Assembly (NCBI GenBank): GCA_905116865.2
Contig: CAJHNH020006001.1
Span: 97,625 to 161,624 of the forward strand
DNA from: Candidula unifasciata
Lineage: Eukaryota; Mollusca; Gastropoda; Stylommatophora; Geomitridae
DNA: 64,000 nucleotides
Reading direction: 5' to 3'
The notes below the pieces were generated by a model. The model ran no database searches. It was not told where the DNA came from and saw nothing but the letters and a program-made list of their open reading frames with translations. Positions 57,801 through 64,000 of this stretch are shown one piece after another. Every line of letters begins with the position of its first letter. Position 1 is the first letter of the stretch. Both the position numbers and the translations under genes were made by a program.

Positions 57801-57868
57801 AAGAGTTCTTCTCATTGCCTTCTACACAACAATCAATATTTACAACACACGCGTGCCCACTTTTTTTT
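57800..57868. repeat. direct repeat, copy 2 of a 60-bp pair
   Basis: About 745 bp after copy 1 with only a few differences. Both copies follow a microsatellite. Confidence 0.85.
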
Positions 57869-57869
57869 A

Positions 57870-59845
57870 AAAAAGCTTTTTTAACTTTTTCTTTCCTTAT
57901 TCTTTTTTTTTTTTTTTTTTATCGTCTCATCTTCTTATTCCTAAACCACTTGTTTTTCTTTGGAGTTTAGTAGTTTTACCAGCTCACACCTTTGTATCCT
58001 TTGCTACTGAGTGCTGCTCATCCCATCGTCACTTCGTCCAAGTTCCCCTTATCATTTTGTTATCCCCTGTTACTCCTTATCCCTAAAGGTTCCTGTGCAA
58101 GGACATTCTAGATATATTGTTGACAGGTTTTCTCAGTGATTGTCATGTCCAACTCCAGCTGCTTTTCTTCACCTCTTTATTCCCAGGAATCTACTTAGTT
58201 CTCTCCCATCCCTTTGAGGGTTCCGGAGTCCTGTGACGTGACGCGTGGTTTAAATGTTTATGTTGTTGAGTAGGGATCTTCCTTTCAACACATTCTCTCC
58301 ACTAGATACACCGAACTAAAATCTGAGCTATGTTGCTCTCAGACAAAGTCCTGGATATCCAAGAAAACAGCCATATTGGCTCGTTAAGTATATTAACATT
58401 AGCTGAACTTGGTACCCACAAGAGAAGGCAAGGAATTTTAGATGTCTATCATACTTAATGTTAATGAATTATTAGACAGGGCAAGTGATTCCTCCGTCAT
58501 CTACCTTCTCCCGGTGTTATTATTAATAATTAAAGAATTATTATATTATTTGAGCCCCCACCAAATGGTAATCTATCTTAACAGTTTAATTAAATATGTA
58601 AGAACAGACATTTGGAATTTGACAAACTATGTAGTTTAAAACTTGACATACAGCTTTATTTACTACAATGAAATTCCCAGTTTGTTGATTTACACAAACA
58701 GTGACTGGTTAACTTGATGATGGTGGTAAGCTTCAGCGAGAAAAACAGCTCGGGGGTTAGAGTGGTATGATAATGATGTTAATAGGTTAACATAAAGGGG
58801 TTAACTCAACTTATAAGCCTCTGACAGCCGTGAGGAACTGTCAAGCTTGTCCAACTCTTCCTTGCCTGTTGTCTGCCTGTTTCAGCTTATTCTCCACTTC
58901 ATCCCCATCTCGTTCTCCACCTCGTTCTCCACCTCGTTCCCAGCTGGCCGAGTCTAACACAATGTAGTCTCTTTCATGGACTGATCGTCACATGGGCGCT
59001 GGGAACTTTTCCAGCAAATGCCGAACACGACTCAACCAGGGAGAAAGTACTTTTCAACGGTAGGTCTGAGTCTGTGGCCTGCTGGCGGCACTATGAGGTA
59101 AATCTACGATGCCTGCAGTATAAGTATTAATCTATTGTCCAAATTAAACTCCTCCCTTTCCTTAGTTTTTACCCAACCCTCAAGATGATGGCTTAAGCAC
59201 CGCCCCTGAGGTAACTATCAGATCACTTGGCTAACCAGTGACCTGTCACTCAATTCTGGACTGACATCCCTAGAGCAAACATTCTTACGTGACCCAATCT
59301 AGTTTACAACGAATCTAACTGGCAGGTGTTAAAAGACGTTCAGTGAAGCCATTGTGTTTCCTACTTGACCCAGATCAAACAGTCCTAATTGCCACACAAC
59401 TGTTCTCCCCCGAATTACACTGACGTGTGAAACTCTGACCTCTGGGCTCCACAATGTCTAGCGTCCACTCAATTTACCTGGTCAAAAGGGCCCCCCTCAG
59501 TCTCTACAGTCTGGTCAGGAGATAACATTCTGACACTGGCGTGAGAAGGCAATCTAACATCCCTAGTCTGAACCAGCGGGCTATATTACGTAGTGTTGGG
59601 TAATTTAAAACAAAGCGCAGTGGCTTGTCTCGAAGAAGGACTGGTAACAATTTAAATCCGTGCGGTTTAAAGCAATATTAGGATAAAGCGCAGAGTAAAT
59701 ATAATTCTGTCTCTTTAGAACCAGAAGAACTTATTACAAGTACTAACTTCTGGAATCACTGAGATCGTCTCGTGACAAGTCCCTAGGGAAAAAAAAGGGG
59801 GGGGGGGGAATAAACTCACTGCCATCTAATATGCATGTAGTAAAA
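57870..59845. other. no gene recognised; possible unclassified repeat at 58700-59790
   Basis: 58700-59790 is a compositionally even block of about 1.1 kb without ORFs. It contains a short internal repeat (CTCGTTCTCCACCTCGTTCT) and could be an untranslated or LTR-like piece, but there is no second copy here to prove it. A G run lies at 59799-59808. Confidence 0.35.
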
Positions 59846-59849
59846 GTGG

Positions 59850-60150
59850 ACTAGTTTGGATGTTTCCTTCGAAGTCGGTTGCGTTTGCAAAAAACAGACG
59901 AGTAACCAGAAGTCTGCAAACACGTGAGCCAGATCTGTGAATCCTCTGTGCATTCGAGATATTTGTTCTGAAACAAAACAGAAAGCTAGAAAGAGGACAA
60001 ACAACCATAATTTCCCTCAGGAGTCTACGGCCATTGTACGCTAAACAGAAGAAGCAAAAGAAGACGAAGAAGAAGAAGAAGAAGAAGAAGAAGAAGAAGA
60101 AGAAGAAGAAGAAGAAGAAGAAGAAGAAGAAGACGAAGAAGACGTTTTCT
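59850..60150 (+). repeat. dispersed repeat family C, copy 7, with (GAA)n tail
   Basis: TTCCTTCGAAGTCGGTTGCG, GCCAGATCTGTGAATCC and a degraded middle end in CGCTAAACAGAAGAAGC, followed directly by a GAAGAAGAC/(GAA)n array at 60057-60142, an expanded version of the tail in copy 3. Confidence 0.65.
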
Positions 60151-60442
60151 TCCAATGCTCTGCGTTTGTGATTCTTTTACAGCGTTTACTTCCCAGGCCA
60201 CCGAGGGGAACATTATCGATATTTTGACAGCTTATCTTTTCCTGGGTCTTCACTACCCATTTGGTGAGACTTAATCCAACCCTGATCAGTACTGATTGAA
60301 TATAAAATTAATCCTGCCATGTGTAGGAATAAAAACCATATGTACATGACAGTTGCTAGAGGTGCCAAAGCCAACAGTAGCCATCAGAAATGCACTTTGT
60401 CATGGATGGAATAGTCGGGTGCGATTATTTGGCTTTGGAAAA

Positions 60443-60678
60443 GGTTAGTTGCGTATCCTTGACAGGACGTTGCAGAACCAACCCTAACAGCCCCTAGCTG
60501 TTGTGGGTTTTTCTAGGCAAATTTACGTCCAGTAGTTTGTCATTGCTTTCTAGAGGATCGGCTTTCTTGATACCACTGTCGAAACTAACACAAGGCGCAT
60601 GGCCCGCAGCTGGGATCGAACCCGGCATCCCGGCATTACGAAGCGTTCGCATCGACTTAGCCACAGAGCCGACTATTC
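60443..60678 (-). repeat. tRNA-derived SINE, family B, copy 5
   Basis: The cleanest copy. On the minus strand: GGCTCTGTGGCTAAGTCGAT (box A within), GCCGGGTTCGATCCCAGC (box B), a body with CTAGAAAGCAATGACAAAC, and an end at CAAGGATACGCAACTAACC. Confidence 0.85.
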
Positions 60679-60819
60679 GGCTATCAACATCTAATATTTC
60701 TACATAAATCATTTCATCAGCCCATATGTAAACCGACAATAGGACATATTCAGTACCACGACTCAACCGCTGCACAAATTGAAAGTATTCCACATTAAAA
60801 ACACAGCCCACATGTGTGT

Positions 60820-60870
60820 GTATGTGTGTGTGTGTGTGAAGAGGGAGGAGGCGGGGAAGGGGGGGGGGGA
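60820..60870. repeat. (TG)n and G-rich low complexity
   Basis: TG repeat at 60813-60838 and GGAGG/G run to 60870. Confidence 0.8.
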
Positions 60871-60964
60871 GATTCATGCTGGATTTAGGTATAAGGTACA
60901 TAAGAATCAGCTTAAGGCATCACAATATGCAGGAGCCTTTTAAAAAAAATCTTTTTTTTTTAAC

Positions 60965-61500
60965 TCCTTGAGTACCAGAAGCTATTACGCGAGATACCCA
61001 AATGTATAAAAACCACCAGTGTCTTTTTCTTCTCTTCCACCTCGTACCTCATCGAAGTGTCGGGGGGAGATGTAACGTTCGTTGATGAGCTCTGTCAAGA
61101 GCACTATTAGGACTGATGTTCATTTCTGTAAGGCTGTTTCTTATGTCATCACTCCATATTTTCCGAGGTCATCAACTCCCTCTATACCCGTTGAAACGTT
61201 TTAGTGTGGTTCGCTGTGGCCGATAGTACCAGGGCATTCTTGTTAGGTGTCCAAACCACTTCATTTGGTTTTTTTTTTTTTTTTGATGATCTGTAAGACT
61301 GGCTTTATTCCTAGCATTCGTCTTATTTCGTGATTTCGTATTTTGTCTTTCCTTGAAACTCCTGCAGCTCTTTTAAGGCATTTCATCTCTTTTGTCACAA
61401 TTTTACGTTCATTAGAGGATGTAAGTGTCCACGTTTGGCATTGATAGTATAGTGTATTTCTTTCAAAGAAGCTAAATACTGGCAAAGATAGTTTTCTTAT
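60965..61500 (-). pseudogene. LINE RT C-terminal fragment, minus strand
   Basis: The minus-strand frame 61485-61261 reads WTLTSSNERKIVTKEMKCLK, RAAGVSRKDKIRNHEIRRML and GIKPVLQII, then an A run breaks the frame. Beyond it the strand continues MKWFGHLTRMP..YRPQRTT-like and NSLTEMNISPNSALDRAHQR. This is the conserved post-RT region of an animal LINE. It looks rather young apart from the homopolymer. Confidence 0.75.
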
Positions 61501-61854
61501 TATGCTGCGACCAGCTATGTAAAGGACTAGAACATACTATTTGAAAGTGTGATTTACAGAAATGCTAATCACAACAAGCATTGTTGGGTACTAAAGGAGT
61601 CAACTTAGAGCAACTATGTCTGAATGAGGAAATGTGTCTACAGTTAGCATCACGTGTATAGAAAGCGACATATGTCGCGACATATATTTTTTTATGACAT
61701 TGTCATTTATTTCACATTTTAGATACCTGTGTCTTTCGCTGTTCTTCTAAATTACTTTTTTTCTCCTTCCTTCACTCGGTCATTACACAGCCACCCATAT
61801 TTCTTTCATATATATTTATTGTCTGTGCAAATTTCGGTATCTCTGAGATTTTAA

Positions 61855-62245
61855 ACAACGGATCAACACCTTGGCACACGGGTATAACCCATAAGTGCTC
61901 CGTTCTTCTTCCTTTTTAAGTCCGAGTTCGAAGAAGCTCAGCACAGTGTACAGGCTCAGTAGCACCAGCAAGGATCCTTAAATACTTTGGTTAGAATTTT
62001 AACTATAAATTTTATCCGGACAGCGCCGTTAAGCTACTTTTTTTCGATTTCCAACTGCCAATGGATTTTTCTTTTTTTTTTACATGCGCTAAATGTACAC
62101 TTGCGTCCGATCGCACTACCCAGAGACCACGGGGAATTACTAGAAGTCAAAGTCCACGTGAAAAATCCCAGCCCTAACCGGAAATTAAACCCGGAGCCTC
62201 TACTACTCGAGGCGGACACCATTCCTCGAGACCACATAGCCCCTT
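61855..62245 (-). repeat. tRNA-derived SINE, family A, copy 5
   Basis: Full-length in reverse complement, from CAACACCTTGGCACACGGGT to the head at about 62243 (TCCTCGAGACCACATAGCCC). Box B region is GGGTTTAATTTCCG on the minus strand. Confidence 0.82.
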
Positions 62246-62339
62246 ATTTCGGTATCTCTCTGATGCAGTTATCCTCCGTCTTCTCATTTTGATGACACTT
62301 CTTTAGTTTCCTAAAGCTAATTGCAAAAACTCACATTTG

Positions 62340-63112
62340 AAAGAGAAAACAGTTTTAGATATGCTGATGACACGGTGTTACTGGCATAAAGTGACCAGGA
62401 GTTACATGACCTGGTGAATCATTAACTGACAGAGTGTACGGTATGGTTTAGATGTTAACATTAAAAAAAAACTATTCTAACTTTTTTAACAATGGAAAAG
62501 ACCGACTAAAGGTGAACATTACAGGAAACAGACAGATTTTATAAACCAGTAAAAGTTTCTCTTATCTTGGACACGTAATAACAAATGATAACATAAGTGA
62601 AACATAAATCAAAAAGACAATATGAATGGCTAAAACTATCATTCTTTAATCCATTTGAACATTATTGACATCTAAAGTGATAAGCAACACATTATAAACA
62701 TGAGACGTGTCAAAAACTCAACTCTGTTATGTGGTGCAGAAACTTGGAAATGAAAAATTGTCATCAGTCTCTCAAAATTTGGAAATGAAGAAAAATAGAT
62801 CATATTTCATGGGTGTGGGTGGAGGGGGGATACAATACAGAGGTTCTGGAAAGGCTACGAACAAAAATAGAATTATTCAAAGAAATACATAACAAACAAT
62901 TGAAATATTTCGGCCACAATAAAAGACATAACACTCTTTTAAAAAATAGACTGGAGATAAGGTCTATGGCAAGAGAACAGGGGACATAAGATGATACAAA
63001 TGAAAAAACATCAAGACGTGAGAAAGTAGCACTCAGAGAGACTGTATAACCAAGACAGGAGACAGTAGGGACTGCAGATCTATTCCAGCCAACTTTCATT
63101 GTGAAGGCGGTA
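62340..63112 (+). pseudogene. LINE reverse transcriptase remnant, sister of 29110-30305
   Basis: The plus strand reads RYADDTVLLA near 62350, an intact YADD catalytic box followed by a stop. Then SFSYLGHVITNDNISET near 62550-62600, LLCGAETWK near 62728 and KQLKYFGHNKRHNTLLKNRL near 62890-62950. Order and spacing match the other copy. There are many stops and some deletions. Confidence 0.7.
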
Positions 63113-64000
63113 CCTGATTATTTTTTTTTTAAAGAACAAGATAATAGACCTACTGTCCCCAACAAGCGTATCGTAAGAGACGACTAATTATCGGTCTGTT
63201 CAAATCGAATGTGTTGAGCATAGATATCGCAGCTTAGCTTTGAACTACAACAAAACACTGTCAACGCCTCTTTTAAAAGCGAACGCAAACGAAGAATATA
63301 TACCTGTACGGATCGGGTGGGGGTGGGGGGGGGGGGTAGAGTAACTATGGGACATAGCTAGGCGTAACGAAAACAACGTAAGCGTTGCTGACACATATGT
63401 TATCTTATGTCTTTTAGTGCATTGTTACAGCGACGCCAAGCGTGTAACGATATGCTGGCATGCATATTGTAAAATCAATGTTGCTCACGAATAGCGAATT
63501 CAAAGTAGGAGAATAGAAAACGTTGGCATCTGTGACAATACGCTCGGTGACTTCAGAAGGTCTTTCCTTAACCTACTTTTATTTCTTTGTATTTTGAAAG
63601 TATACAGGAAAATAGGGATTTGGATACATTCTTTATTTTAAGTAGGCGAAATGAACAAGCATTTAATTCTCCTGGGATGTTGGCGATATCACACACTAAA
63701 ACTTTTTCCCAGACGTTAAGTGTTAAGGTACAGAGATAAGACTGACCAAGCAGACTTACTGACTGGAGATTTGCACACCATCTGTTGGTGTCAGAAAATG
63801 TTATCTCCTAGCCAGACTTTTAGGAGCAGCTAACTCCGGCTAATTGTGTTTAATTCCCCCTGAGGTTACCTAACTCGACGGCAGGTCCGACGGTCACTAT
63901 TGACACAGTGAGCGGAAAGTGTTGGCAGAAGAATTGACACCGTCTGATTTTATTGTGAAGGCAGGTGAAGTAGACTGGAGGTGTGACTAGGCCTATTAGC
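63113..64000. other. no gene recognised
   Basis: Unique-looking sequence with a G run at 63319-63336. No ORF or repeat with support. Confidence 0.4.

Noticed and set aside
60443..60678. True tRNA gene
   Set aside because: Pol III boxes are present but the flanking arms do not form a cloverleaf with a 3' acceptor match, and the head is followed by the same body in several copies, so it is a SINE.

Overview
This is a repeat-saturated stretch of an animal nuclear genome, most likely from a gastropod mollusc, perhaps a heterobranch. The reasons are: no operon-like gene packing; many tRNA-derived SINEs and decayed non-LTR retrotransposons; long microsatellites; one large spliced coding exon; the first transmembrane segment of a peptide/chemosensory-type GPCR; a Ty3/gypsy element with a SCAN-like gag; and a SPIN-like hAT miniature element, a group already reported from a pond snail. 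The species cannot be fixed from the sequence alone.

Layout. 1-630 is a 23-bp minisatellite. 1.1-3.4 kb holds a tRNA-like SINE, a broken GPCR fragment, a LINE RNase H remnant and two more SINEs. 3726-9134 (minus strand) is a complete LTR retrotransposon unit: two 637-bp LTRs that look identical, a perfect 5-bp target duplication, gag, zinc knuckles, protease and RNase H, but no reverse transcriptase palm and no integrase. 9.1-16 kb holds minisatellites, LINE tails and a recurrent repeat with a GAA tail. 16-25 kb holds large microsatellites, including about 345 bp of nearly pure G, plus SINEs. 25-30.3 kb has LINE remnants, one split by a SINE. 30.3-35.7 kb appears to be one CR1/Jockey-like LINE whose 3' untranslated region contains about 4.3 kb of CATA-type microsatellite. 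35.7-39.8 kb has an old minisatellite broken by SINEs, the hAT element and a 47-bp repeat.

The only convincing host gene is at 40199-43728 (plus strand): a coding exon of 1142 codons with an in-frame upstream stop, a good splice donor and a run of 20-residue Arg/Ser/His/Asp-rich repeats. The family was not recognised. 44-64 kb returns to microsatellites, a 37-bp minisatellite of about 25 units, pieces of at least six LINE lineages and more SINE copies.

There is no pathway or operon here. The coherent biology is mobile-element biology: tRNA-headed SINEs with Pol III boxes, LINEs that could have mobilised them, a non-autonomous LTR element that would need help in trans, and simple-sequence tails that seem to have seeded large arrays. 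All repeat families were recognised by comparing copies inside the window by eye, so boundaries are approximate unless a base-exact junction is stated.
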